From positions 2,367,400 through 2,431,399 of the forward strand of contig NZ_AP014648.1 of assembly GCF_000828475.1 (NCBI RefSeq): DNA of 64,000 nucleotides, read 5' to 3'. The notes under the pieces are model-generated. The model saw nothing but the letters and a program-made list of their open reading frames with translations, had not been told where the DNA came from and did no database searches. This DNA is from Methyloceanibacter caenitepidi (lineage in GTDB: Bacteria > Pseudomonadota > Alphaproteobacteria > Rhizobiales > Methyloligellaceae). The position numbers were made by a program, and so were the translations under genes. Shown piece after piece: positions 35,469 to 43,537 of this stretch (position 1 is the stretch's first letter; the number at the start of each line of letters is the position of its first letter).

Positions 35469-35708
35469 ATGGCGACCCAAAAATCCGAAACCGACGAACT
35501 TGCCGCTCAGATTGATGCCATCAAGGCCGAGATGCAGAACATCAGCGCCACCATGGGGCGTATCGCCGAAAAGGGCATGCACCGCGCGCAGGACAAGGCG
35601 TTCGAGACGAAGGAAAGCGCCGAGGAAGCCATCAAGCAGAACCCGCTCCAGGCGATCGCGATCGCAGTTGGCCTCGGTCTGCTCATCGGCATCCTGACCC
35701 GCCGTTAG
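35469..35708 (+). CDS. DUF883 / ElaB-YqjD family membrane-anchored protein
   Basis: 79 residues. N-terminal amphipathic coiled-coil helix (DELAAQIDAIKAEMQNISATMGRIAEKG) and a C-terminal membrane segment with the family pattern NPLQAIAIAVGLGLLIGILTRR. E. coli YqjD of this family tethers inactive ribosomes to the inner membrane in stationary phase; that role is not shown here. Start ATG has GAAGGAG upstream. The next gene is 10 nt away and encodes a holin-like protein, the same pairing as yqjD-yqjE. Confidence 0.85.
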   Translation: MATQKSETDELAAQIDAIKAEMQNISATMGRIAEKGMHRAQDKAFETKESAEEAIKQNPLQAIAIAVGLGLLIGILTRR

Positions 35709-35718
35709 GAGAGTCTCC

Positions 35719-36129
35719 ATGTTGCGGCTCGCGCTTTCACTGGTCTCCTCGATTCAGGCCGGCGCCCGGATCAAGCAAACGGTCGAACAGTCCGTGCGAC
35801 GGGCCGTGATTGTCGTGGCCGCAATCGTGGTCCTTCTCTTCGCCGTCGGCTTTGGCCTGGCCACGGGCTATCAGGCCCTGCTCGTTTACGACTTCACGCC
35901 GCTCGCGGCGGCCGGTTTGATCGCCGGCGTCCTGGCGGCCATTGGCCTCGTGCTTCTGCTGATCGGCTTGCACAAACCGAAGCCGAAGCAGCCGAACCTC
36001 GTGAATGCGCCTGCCGAAGGCCTGGCCATGGTCGACCAGAGCATCAACAAGGCCATGAACCAGGTGGGGCCGCTGACGCTGCTCGTCGCGGCCTTCGCGG
36101 CTGGCCTGCTGGCGAGCCGCCGCCGCTAG
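35719..36129 (+). CDS. holin-superfamily (YqjE-like) membrane protein
   Basis: 136 residues with two adjacent membrane helices (VIVVAAIVVLLFAVGFGLATGYQALL and AAGLIAGVLAAIGLVLLLIGL) and a third hydrophobic stretch near the end (TLLVAAFAAGLLASRRR). The first 25 residues form an amphipathic segment. Translationally linked to the DUF883 gene. YqjE-type proteins are annotated as putative actinobacterial-holin-like; lytic activity is not implied. No phage genes are around. Confidence 0.7.
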   Translation: MLRLALSLVSSIQAGARIKQTVEQSVRRAVIVVAAIVVLLFAVGFGLATGYQALLVYDFTPLAAAGLIAGVLAAIGLVLLLIGLHKPKPKQPNLVNAPAEGLAMVDQSINKAMNQVGPLTLLVAAFAAGLLASRRR

Positions 36130-36296
36130 CGTCCAGCGCGCCATCGTCATTCGCCTACGCGCCGCGACCCGGGCCGCGGAGGTCGCTGAGGGCGCGCATC
36201 GTCCCATTCCGGAACGCCTCTTAAGCCTCTCTTAACCATGCGCATTGCACCTTCTGGATAAGGAAAACGATATCCAGCAAGGGGCGAGGCACAACA

Positions 36297-37337
36297 ATGA
36301 AGCTCAGGAGCATGGGTCTGGCACTGCTGGCTTCGGCCTGCATTGCAGACGCGGCATCTGCGCAAGGGGTCGTAGAGACATACGGCCCTCTGCAGAACGC
36401 CGTCGATGTCCCGCGCCCCTACGCCATTCCCCTGCCCCCGAACGCCAATCCGCGTCCCCAATGGGAGGTCGGCACGCGCTATTGGTGGAGCGAAGGCTCG
36501 ACCCGATTCGACATCAACTCCTCGCGCTTGGATCCGGCGCTCTACGGCAGCCCCACCTCCACGCTCACCTATGACGGCGTGACAGGAAATTCGCTCGAGT
36601 TCTTCATGTCCGTGCGCAACGAGACGGACACGTTCTTCAAGGGTTTCGTCGGCGGCGGCTGGCTCGGCGGCGGCAGCCTCGACGACGAGGATTTCTTCGC
36701 GGGCCAAGTGAAGTTCTCGGATACCTACAGCGAGATCGACGGCGAGGGTTCTGTGTACGTCACACTGGACGTCGGCCAGGACTTCCAAGTCGGTCACGGC
36801 GGCAACCTCGTCATCAGCCCCTTTGTCGGCTTCAACTATTGGCAGGAATCGATCGATGCCTATGGCTCCCGCTGCACCATGGGCCTCGTTGACGGCAGGC
36901 AATGTGGCTTTCCGGCCGGCACCTACGGCGTTCCGTCCGGTACGAAAGTCATCAACAACAAGTCCATGTGGTCGTCCTTGCGGCTCGGCACCGAAATCAC
37001 CGCACGCCTGCTCAATCGGGTGACCTTCCGCGGTGACGCCGCAATCCTGCCGGCGGCCTATCTCCTCAACGAAGACAGTCACTACCTGCGCCCCGATCTG
37101 GGGCCGACACCCAACGTTGAGGACAGCGGCACGGGCTGGGGCTATCAGCTCGAAGGCGAACTGAAGATCGACGTGGACGACAACTGGACCGTCGGCGCCG
37201 GCGTCCGTTACTGGTACGCCGAAACGGGCGGGATCAGCGAATTCATCGAGAGCCGCACCGAGGTCGACCTCCAGGACTTCACCTCCGAGCGCTTCGGCGT
37301 TTTCGGCAACGTCTCGTACCGCTTCAGCACGTTCTAG
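36297..37337 (+). CDS. outer-membrane beta-barrel protein
   Basis: 346 residues. Signal peptide MKLRSMGLALLASACIADAASAQG. The mature chain alternates polar and hydrophobic residues in strands (FEVGTRYWWSEG-like EVGTRYWWSEG, GNSLEFFMSVRNE, FFKGFVGGGWLGGG, LVISPFVGFNYWQE, VGAGVRYWYAE) and ends FGNVSYRFSTF, with the terminal Phe expected for BamA recognition. Two cysteines in the large loop (SRCTMGLVDGRQCGF) may form a disulfide. Resembles the omptin/OmpA-like barrel architecture, but I see no certain omptin active-site pattern, so protease activity is not assigned. Confidence 0.75.
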   Translation: MKLRSMGLALLASACIADAASAQGVVETYGPLQNAVDVPRPYAIPLPPNANPRPQWEVGTRYWWSEGSTRFDINSSRLDPALYGSPTSTLTYDGVTGNSLEFFMSVRNETDTFFKGFVGGGWLGGGSLDDEDFFAGQVKFSDTYSEIDGEGSVYVTLDVGQDFQVGHGGNLVISPFVGFNYWQESIDAYGSRCTMGLVDGRQCGFPAGTYGVPSGTKVINNKSMWSSLRLGTEITARLLNRVTFRGDAAILPAAYLLNEDSHYLRPDLGPTPNVEDSGTGWGYQLEGELKIDVDDNWTVGAGVRYWYAETGGISEFIESRTEVDLQDFTSERFGVFGNVSYRFSTF

Positions 37338-37431
37338 CGGCAGACGCCTTCCAGGATCGCCATGGTCCTCGTGCTTGAGACTTGAAGACACGCACGGTTA
37401 GGCGCTAGAAGCGCAAACCATCGCAGAGGAT

Positions 37432-37507
37432 GCCGGCTTAGCTCAGTTGGTAGAGCGGCTGATTTGTAATCAGTAGGTCGCGGGTTCGACTCCTGCAGCC
37501 GGCACCA
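37432..37507 (+). tRNA. trnT: tRNA-Thr (TGT anticodon)
   Basis: 76 nt including encoded CCA. Acceptor GCCGGCT / AGCCGGC, D arm AGCTCAGTTGGTAGAGC, anticodon loop TTTGTAA (anticodon TGT), T arm GGGTTCGACTCC. The next gene starts 14 nt after it on the same strand. Confidence 0.97.
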
Positions 37508-37521
37508 CTACTCTCAAGGCC

Positions 37522-37977
37522 ATGATGACCAGAGCACTCATTGCCGCGATTGCCTGCCTCGGGCTTGCTTTGACAACCGCCTTCATCCCCGCGAACGACG
37601 CGCTGGCGCAAGACGATATGTTCGGCCAAAGCGATGATGCCGGCATGGACGACGCCGACGCCGGTGCGTTCTTCGAGGAGTTCATGGGCCAGGTGAAGCG
37701 TGACGATGCGGACCGAGAACGGTGCGCCAATACCCGCGACACGGTGTCCAAGGAAGAGCAATACGACGCCTGCACGCGGCTGATCGAGGACGCGCCCAAC
37801 GAGAACGATCTTGTCGGCTCTTACTACGTCAACCGCGCTTTGGCTCCGAAGAGCCCCGCTGGCCAGTGCGAGGACGTATCGCGAGGCGTCGCGATTATCG
37901 AGGGCTTCAAGTCAACCGCATTCCGTGGGGCATTCCTCGAGGCAGCCAAGAGCCTCAAGGAAAGCGCCTGCCGCTAA
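37522..37977 (+). CDS. exported acidic protein of unknown function
   Basis: 151 residues. Signal peptide MTRALIAAIACLGLALTTAF, cleavage probably after DALA. The mature protein starts with a very acidic stretch (QDDMFGQSDDAGMDDADAGAFFEEF) and then a TPR-like pair of short helices with four cysteines (RCANTRDTVSKEEQYDACTRLIE and CEDVSRGVAII...SACR). Possibly a Sel1/TPR-like periplasmic protein, uncertain. The start overlaps the region just after tRNA-Thr, so it may be co-transcribed with it. Confidence 0.65.
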   Translation: MMTRALIAAIACLGLALTTAFIPANDALAQDDMFGQSDDAGMDDADAGAFFEEFMGQVKRDDADRERCANTRDTVSKEEQYDACTRLIEDAPNENDLVGSYYVNRALAPKSPAGQCEDVSRGVAIIEGFKSTAFRGAFLEAAKSLKESACR

Positions 37978-38065
37978 GAAACCCTCCAGAGCGGCGCACG
38001 CATTGTTGAGAGCGCCTCTTTCGCCACCAAGCACCGCCTTGCTCAACATGAGCGCCCGCTCGCCT

Positions 38066-38431
38066 TCACTTCGAGCCCACGAAACGAACCGCTTTCTCGT
38101 AGATCAAGAGCGCGACGCAGCCGCCATGGCTCCCGGGCGAATGGCGCGTGCCGGGCGGGTGGATGACGAAGCTGCCGGCCGGATAGGTCCCGGTCTCGTC
38201 GTATTCGTCCCCCTCCAACACGAGCATATGCTCATAGCCGACATGTTCGTGCTCGGCGACGCGCGCGCCGGGCTCGTAGCGCAGCAACACGGCAGCGGCA
38301 CCGCCATCGGGCTCCTTGTAGAACCAGTGAGCCGTGACGCCGGGGTGAAATGCATCCCAATCGCTTTCACGTAAACCGCGCACGTAGTCGAGAAGGTTGG
38401 GCAGGTTCGCCGAGGCGGGAAGAGCGGGCAT
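38066..38431 (-). CDS. cupin-domain protein (ChrR-like fold)
   Basis: 121 residues, a single cupin barrel. Metal-binding pattern is visible: AEHEHVGYEHMLVLEG (His, His, Glu) and the second motif PPGTRHSPGSHGG (His). Start ATG has AGGAGG upstream. It is the third gene of an apparent operon hydrolase-urea channel-cupin, 12 nt after the channel gene. Possible roles are sensor, anti-sigma-like regulator or small-molecule enzyme; the sequence does not decide. Confidence 0.8.
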   Translation of the reverse strand: MPALPASANLPNLLDYVRGLRESDWDAFHPGVTAHWFYKEPDGGAAAVLLRYEPGARVAEHEHVGYEHMLVLEGDEYDETGTYPAGSFVIHPPGTRHSPGSHGGCVALLIYEKAVRFVGSK

Positions 38432-38443
38432 GGAGCAGCCTCC

Positions 38444-39457
38444 TTATTGGTCATGCGCACGGCGCGTTGACGCGGCGTGACGTGTCGCGTGCGCGGGATG
38501 TGTCGACGGCAAGGGTTCTGGGGCAACGGTCTCCGCTGCATCGAACCAGCGGTCCTCGATCCAGCCCAAACCGATCAGGAGCCAGGTCGTCAGAACGAAT
38601 GGAGCGGAGAGAACCTGCACACCGAAGTCGGCAATCGCCGGCATCAGCATGGTGGCGATCAACGCCCCCAGGATGGAGAGCCTGAGCTTCCCGCCGCAAA
38701 CGACGAACACGGCCACAGCCGTCAGCACGCCGTTGAAGCCGTAGAGTCCCATGTCGGCGCTCGCCGGATCCACATGGCGGTAATAGTAGGCCACGACCGT
38801 TCCGATAACCGCACCGGCGACGGCCAGAACGCCGTGGCGCCAGTTGCTCAGCAAAACACCGGTCGCGAACAGCACACCCGACAGAACAGCGGGCGAGAAC
38901 AGAGCCTGTCCCAGGCTCAACAACACGGCCGTGAGGGGATGGAAGGTTGCGCCGTCGGTGGTCGGGAAAGAGAGCAACCGAAGACCATCGAAACTCGGTT
39001 CCAGCGCGTAGAGCGCCCAGAACACGATCAGAAACGGCAACGCAAGCGTCGGGAGCGGCAAGACGGCGACACAAATGCGCACCAGCATGATCGTGATCGC
39101 GACACAGACGACAAGGACGGCCCACATGCCGACATTTGTCCAGCCGGTTTCGAAATAGGCCGGGATCGCGAGCGCTATCAGGCAGGGGTTGAGGCCCGGC
39201 AGCCCGCTCGAAAGGGCGACTCCCCTGTCGCCGAGCAGCATACGCCCGGCTGGGGCCATGATGCCGGCCACAAGAAGATAGGCGGCGCTGATCGGCGAGG
39301 CGGCGAGGACGGCCAGCAGAAAGAAGACGCCCGTCAGCTCGTTGCTCTGGAAACACATCTGCGAGGCGCCCCGCAGCACGAGCCGCCAATACGGAACCTC
39401 GCCCGGCACGGCGGGCGGGAAGATGTAGTCGACGGGCGGTCTCATGCAGGGCTCCAT
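38444..39457 (-). CDS. urea transporter family channel
   Basis: 337 residues with about ten hydrophobic segments. Fits the UT/Yut family: GASQMCFQSNELTGVFFLLAVL near the start, a central pair of repeats with LPTLALPFLIVFWAL, and GLYGFNGVLTAVAVF in the second half (the matching half-repeat motif to the first NELTGVFF). Urea channels are passive trimers. An ATG four codons downstream (39445) has GGAG 6 nt upstream and is equally possible as start. The C-terminal 40 residues are soluble. The upstream neighbour is a biuret-hydrolase-like enzyme. No urease or allophanate hydrolase gene is in the window. Confidence 0.85.
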   Translation of the reverse strand: MEPCMRPPVDYIFPPAVPGEVPYWRLVLRGASQMCFQSNELTGVFFLLAVLAASPISAAYLLVAGIMAPAGRMLLGDRGVALSSGLPGLNPCLIALAIPAYFETGWTNVGMWAVLVVCVAITIMLVRICVAVLPLPTLALPFLIVFWALYALEPSFDGLRLLSFPTTDGATFHPLTAVLLSLGQALFSPAVLSGVLFATGVLLSNWRHGVLAVAGAVIGTVVAYYYRHVDPASADMGLYGFNGVLTAVAVFVVCGGKLRLSILGALIATMLMPAIADFGVQVLSAPFVLTTWLLIGLGWIEDRWFDAAETVAPEPLPSTHPAHATRHAASTRRAHDQ

Positions 39458-39490
39458 GCCGGCGGGCTCCGCCGGGGGCGTCTCGCTAAG

Positions 39491-40192
39491 CTAGGCAGCC
39501 TTGTGCGGGCTTGTTTGTCCCGGGACCTCCTTGGCCATCATGTCGAGCAGCACGTCCGACTTGCAGGTCCAGCCGACAATCCCACCCTGTGCAACCAGCG
39601 CCTTCAGCGTCATCTCCTTGAATTCCGGAAAATAGCTGTCGGTCCCGTCTTCGACCAGGAGGCAGTCATAGCCCCGGTCGTTCGCGCAGCGCATCGTCGT
39701 CTGCACGCAGACCTCGGTCGTCACGCCTGTGATCACCAGTCCGGAGATCTTCCGCCGCGTCAGATACTCGTCGAGGTCGGTGCGATAGAACGAGTCCTTG
39801 CCCGGCTTGGAGATGACGTGCTCGTATTCCCGAGGTTCGTTCTCAGAAACAAATTCGACCCCCGGCTCGCCATCGACCAAGATTCGCCCCATCGGTCCAA
39901 ACTCGCCGATTTTGACCTTCGGGTTTCCCCGATTGCGCTTGGCGGTGGGAAGGTCGGAGAGGTCGGGCTGGTGACACTCTTTCGTATGGATGATCGGCAG
40001 CCCGGCCTTGCGAAAGGCGGCTTGCAACTTGCCGATGACCGGGATGCAGGGCTGAATGTTCGCGATGTTGTTGCCGAGCGACTCGGCGAAGCCTCCCGGT
40101 TGGCAAAAGTCCCGCTGCATGTCGATGCAGATCAGGGCGATGTGGTCGAAATCGAACTGAAAGGGAAAGGGCTTCGCGTCGATGAATGGCAT
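39491..40192 (-). CDS. isochorismatase-family cysteine amidohydrolase, biuret-hydrolase-like
   Basis: 233 residues from the ATG at 40192 (MPFIDAKPFPF). Catalytic triad of the cysteine hydrolase superfamily: Asp24 in CIDMQRDFC, Lys129 in SKPGKDSF, Cys162 in TTEVCVQTTMR. The layout including HTKECHQPDLSDLP, GRILVDGEPG and ANDRGYDCLLVEDGTDS closely follows rhizobial biuret amidohydrolase (biuret to allophanate plus ammonia). Other members act on ureidoacrylate, N-carbamoyl compounds or triuret, so the substrate is inferred from similarity and from the urea channel 33 nt downstream. An inverted repeat lies upstream at 40233. Confidence 0.8.
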   Translation of the reverse strand: MPFIDAKPFPFQFDFDHIALICIDMQRDFCQPGGFAESLGNNIANIQPCIPVIGKLQAAFRKAGLPIIHTKECHQPDLSDLPTAKRNRGNPKVKIGEFGPMGRILVDGEPGVEFVSENEPREYEHVISKPGKDSFYRTDLDEYLTRRKISGLVITGVTTEVCVQTTMRCANDRGYDCLLVEDGTDSYFPEFKEMTLKALVAQGGIVGWTCKSDVLLDMMAKEVPGQTSPHKAA

Positions 40193-40232
40193 GTGATGCA
40201 CTCCGTGGCTGCGTTGGCCGCTGTAATCCGCA

Positions 40233-40259
40233 CTAGGTGATCCGGCTGAAGACACCTAG
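40233..40259 (-). promoter_or_regulatory. inverted repeat upstream of the hydrolase-urea channel operon
   Basis: Perfect 7-bp inverted repeat CTAGGTG-N13-CACCTAG, 41 nt upstream of the hydrolase start. Geometry suits an operator for a dimeric regulator; no regulator gene is adjacent. Confidence 0.4.
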
Positions 40260-40490
40260 GCGAGACAACTTAAAATTCAGTTGGAGAGAACCGGCGAATT
40301 GAAGACACACGGCTGTTCCGCGTCGGATACGTCGCAACAGGGAAGACACGACACAGAAGTTGTGCGCGCTCATCAGGCATCTGCGCGCAAAACGGCGCTA
40401 TGAGTTGCGGCTCATCCGTAATCCGTGGATGCTTGCTCGCAGCACTCCTCGACCGGCGTGCATTGAGACTCATCGGCAATCGGCTCGATC

Positions 40491-41024
40491 ATGACACCGC
40501 GAAAGCCTTCCCTTGATCCGCCGCAAGACGACTTCGCTGTGATGACGGAGGCGCTCGTGGACGAGGCGGTGCGCCAGAGCCGGATCGCGCCGCGCGGACG
40601 TATGATCGCGCCGCTGCATCGCTCCCTGGCCGATCCGGTGCACCGCATGATTAATGCAATCCAGCCCGGAAGTTACGTGCGGCCGCATCGCCACCTCGAC
40701 CCGCCCAAACCGGAAGCTTGGATCGTTCTGCGCGGTCGGCTTCTCTTTGTGACGTTTCACGACGACGGCGCGATCGACCGTCATCTGGTGCTCGCGGCTC
40801 AGTCGGAGCGTTTCGGCGTGGACCTCGTACCGGGGCGCTATCACACCGTCGCCGCCCTTGCGCCCGACACCGTGATCTACGAGGTCAAGTCGGGCCCGTA
40901 CGAGGCGACGACCGACAAAGCCTTCGCACCCTGGGCACCCGAGGAAGGTACAACCGAGGCCGAGGCGTATCTCAGTAGACTCTTGGCCAACTGCGGCCAG
41001 ACATCATCCGTTCCGGCAGGCTAG
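40491..41024 (+). CDS. WbuC-family cupin-fold metalloprotein
   Basis: 177 residues. Motifs of the family are in order: RMINAIQPGSYVRPHRHLDPPKPEAW (metal His pair and Glu), VLRGRLLFVTFHDDGAI, LVPGRYHTVAAL (third His) and the end EVKSGPYEATTDKAFAPWAPEEG. WbuC proteins occur near O-antigen or sugar-nucleotide genes; the exact reaction is not established. No sugar genes are near here. It is a single gene, divergent from the hydrolase operon. Confidence 0.85.
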   Translation: MTPRKPSLDPPQDDFAVMTEALVDEAVRQSRIAPRGRMIAPLHRSLADPVHRMINAIQPGSYVRPHRHLDPPKPEAWIVLRGRLLFVTFHDDGAIDRHLVLAAQSERFGVDLVPGRYHTVAALAPDTVIYEVKSGPYEATTDKAFAPWAPEEGTTEAEAYLSRLLANCGQTSSVPAG

Positions 41025-41054
41025 AACGCCTACAACGTCGAGCGCAGAGCGCTC

Positions 41055-41288
41055 TTAGTCGGATGGCTCGGCGCGCTTAAAAAGTTCCGTGGATTCGACC
41101 GGCGCCGCGTCCTTGAGCATTTCCTCGGGACGGCCGTCGTCCCAGCCCAGCATCCGGCGGAACGACTGCATCAGCGGCGGAACACCGGCGCTGATTTCGC
41201 CGGCGTCGACGCCTTCGAGCCGCCGCGCCGCGTACGCGAACACGAGGACGATGACGGCGAGCACCAGAACTTCTTTGAGAATCCGCAT
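41055..41288 (-). CDS. small membrane-anchored protein of unknown function
   Basis: 77 residues. One N-terminal hydrophobic helix (RILKEVLVLAVIVLVFAYAARRL) followed by an acidic soluble tail (MLGWDDGRPEEMLKDAAPVEST). No family is recognised. It follows the Nudix gene by 9 nt, so the two are probably co-expressed. Confidence 0.55.
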   Translation of the reverse strand: MRILKEVLVLAVIVLVFAYAARRLEGVDAGEISAGVPPLMQSFRRMLGWDDGRPEEMLKDAAPVESTELFKRAEPSD

Positions 41289-41297
41289 CGAACGAAC

Positions 41298-41729
41298 TCA
41301 AACACCCTCTCCGGTCGCGTCGGCCGAGGCCCAAGCGAGCCACCCGTCCAGCGCCTCCACGGCCGCTCGTGCGTGAGCGCTCATGAGCAGCATCCCCGTC
41401 TCGCTCGGCGCGAACCATTCCATCGCCTGGCCCTCCCCGAGAACGAGTTCGGCACCGTCATATCGTTCCAGGAAAATATGTTGCGCGTATGCCCGCCCCT
41501 GGTTGCTGAAGCGTTGGCTGAGCCAGTGCCGCGGCGCCTTGAGCGCGTAGGACAGCTCCTCGTACGCCTCTCGGATCGCCGCTTGTTCCAGAGTCTCGCC
41601 GGGCTCTACGCCACCGCCGAAAAACGACCAATGGCCGGGGAAGGTCGGCGCATCGTCGGTGCGGTGCTGCAGCAGAATCCGGTTTAGACCGTCGTAGAGA
41701 ATGACGGCGGAGAGGTCGATCACGGCCAT
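41298..41729 (-). CDS. Nudix hydrolase
   Basis: 143 residues from the ATG at 41729. Nudix box GGVEPGETLEQAAIREAYEELSY fits Gx5Ex7REUxEExGU except that the last Gly is Ser and the U after RE is Ala; the metal-binding REx2EE glutamates are intact. The sequence begins IDLSAVILYDGLNRILLQHRTD, typical of a nucleoside-diphosphate-linked Nudix fold. Substrate is unknown. A start 111 nt upstream exists, but that extra part is not Nudix-like and 41729 matches the family beginning; the ribosome-binding site is weak. Confidence 0.82.
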   Translation of the reverse strand: MAVIDLSAVILYDGLNRILLQHRTDDAPTFPGHWSFFGGGVEPGETLEQAAIREAYEELSYALKAPRHWLSQRFSNQGRAYAQHIFLERYDGAELVLGEGQAMEWFAPSETGMLLMSAHARAAVEALDGWLAWASADATGEGV

Positions 41730-41873
41730 GGGCGTATACAGGACCGCAAGCCCACAGGCGTCAACGCGTCCCGGCTTGATTGCTGTGCATGCGAGCCGCC
41801 CCGCAAACGATCTGGGGCGCCCCCACAGGAGCAGCCCCAATCGTCGTGTGTCCGCGAACCGGTACCCGGAAGG

Positions 41874-43292
41874 CTACTCTTCGATCACGTTCACATTCTT
41901 CGCCTTGATGCCGTCCTTGATCTCCGAGGCGATGATGCGGAGGGTGGCTTCGCCGGTGCCCGCCTGCTCGACCTTCAGCCCCGTCTCGTCGCCGTCGTCG
42001 TTGTCGGCGGTCCGGGATTGATCGACGGTGACGTTCAACGTCCCCTCGTCGATCTGCTTGAGGGCCGCACCGTATCCGCCATTGTTCTTGGAGGTGAGCT
42101 TGGCCAGAAGCGCAGACAGATCGCCGTCCTCGCTCTCGACCATCTTCAACGCATCGTCGGTGTTGTCTTTCGCGTCCACATTCCAAATGCCGAGCTTGAG
42201 ATCGCCCGCGCCTTCCTCGCCGAAGTCCAGGCCCTCGTCGTGATTGCCCTTGACGGATGTGTCGACGACCAAGGCCCACAGATCGCCGGGACCGGCCTCG
42301 TCGATATCGAAACCGTCGTCGTAGTCGATGCTGATTTCGTACTCTTTGACCGAGCCGGACTCGTAGAGCTCGACCTCGCGCTCGAAGCACGAATCGTCGG
42401 CCGAACCTGTCACCTTGGCGGGAACATCGGCTTCCTTGAATTCGCCGTCCTCGAACTCGCCTTCGGCTTCTTTCGGCAGGAAGCTCTCCAAGAGCTTCCC
42501 GTCGCAATAGTTGCCGTTGTCGTCGAACCTCGAATCGACCGCCGTGGCGAACACGCCGCCCTCCTGCCCTTCGTCCAGTTCGATGCCGTCGGCGCCGGCA
42601 TTGGTGAACTCGGAGTCCTTGGCATAGAAGAAAATGTCGCCCGGACCTCTCTCGTCCACACGCAGGCCGTCGGCGTCGAAGTGACCGTTGCCGACATCGT
42701 CGATCTTGACGTCGTTCAAGCGCACGAGGATGGACGCGGGCGAGCCGTTGCCCTTGCCGCCACGCCCCGCGCCGCAGTTGTCAACGACGTCGCAATCGGA
42801 AATGAGCACGCCGTAGTCGGCGAAACCGGAGATCTCCACATCGTCGAGAATGAAGGTGACCGTACCCGTTTGATCGTCACGCACGTCGACGAAGATACCC
42901 TTCCCCGTTCCGCCCTGATTCTCGATGCTGAATTTTCCGGGCCCGGCCAGATTGAGCTCGGTCACGGTGAGATCGGCTCCCTGACTGATGGTGAGAAGAT
43001 TCGTGTCCACTGATGTCTTCACGGTCTGGCCTTTGCCGAGGATGGCCAGCGGTGCCGTCCCCGCATAGTCGAGCGTCGACTTGATCTCGATGTCACCATC
43101 GGTCGCGATCAGAACCTGCGTCAGACCGTCCGATTTGGATGCGGCTTCGAGTGCGGCGCGCAGCGTTCCCTCCCCGCTGTCCTCGGCGCTCGTGACCAGA
43201 ATGGGACCGTCCGCAACCGCGGAAAGGGTGGAAATGGCCGTCATGGCGGCGGCAAGAGCAAGGGTCGAAAAACCGTTCAGGGCGTGTTTCAC
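41874..43292 (-). CDS. secreted, strongly acidic beta-helix-like repeat protein
   Basis: 472 residues from the GTG at 43292 (VKHALNGFSTLALAAAMTAI), preceded by GAGG; the longer ATG start at 43448 has no signal peptide at its beginning. Signal peptide cleavage near SAVADG. The body carries degenerate repeats of about 25-30 residues built on a DG(L/I/F)xxDExGxGDxxxxxxDSxxxxN pattern, for example DADGLRVDERGPGDIFFY, DDGFDIDEAGPGDLWALV, DEGLDFGEEGAGDLKLGI. This looks like a right-handed parallel beta helix with Asp/Glu-rich coils. Five cysteines cluster in the middle. Calcium binding or surface attachment is inferred from acidity only. It is not followed by other genes on its strand until the Nudix pair. 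Confidence 0.7.
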   Translation of the reverse strand: MKHALNGFSTLALAAAMTAISTLSAVADGPILVTSAEDSGEGTLRAALEAASKSDGLTQVLIATDGDIEIKSTLDYAGTAPLAILGKGQTVKTSVDTNLLTISQGADLTVTELNLAGPGKFSIENQGGTGKGIFVDVRDDQTGTVTFILDDVEISGFADYGVLISDCDVVDNCGAGRGGKGNGSPASILVRLNDVKIDDVGNGHFDADGLRVDERGPGDIFFYAKDSEFTNAGADGIELDEGQEGGVFATAVDSRFDDNGNYCDGKLLESFLPKEAEGEFEDGEFKEADVPAKVTGSADDSCFEREVELYESGSVKEYEISIDYDDGFDIDEAGPGDLWALVVDTSVKGNHDEGLDFGEEGAGDLKLGIWNVDAKDNTDDALKMVESEDGDLSALLAKLTSKNNGGYGAALKQIDEGTLNVTVDQSRTADNDDGDETGLKVEQAGTGEATLRIIASEIKDGIKAKNVNVIEE

Positions 43293-43537
43293 CGAAGTTT
43301 CCTCAAGGCCATAGGGATTGTATGCAGCCGCATTGGTAGCTTGGTATTGCGATGGTTTTGCAACAGTTCCAGCGCCGGCGGACGCCAACACGAGGCGTGC
43401 GCGCATGTCTTCAAACTGCCGTGTTGCATGGCAGAATGGGTTTCTCATCCCACAACGATCCCCCTATGATGGCGCCGCTACGGGGGTCCCGGCGGGGGAC
43501 GAGTTCAAAAGTTGAGGTCTAGAGGGTGACGCGTCAT

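Noticed and set aside
36147-37391. 414-codon minus-strand open frame over the outer-membrane barrel gene
   Set aside because: The plus-strand reading has a signal peptide and beta-barrel pattern; the antisense frame does not.
38477-40240. 587-codon plus-strand open frame over the hydrolase and urea channel genes
   Set aside because: Covers two good minus-strand genes and has no protein-like features.
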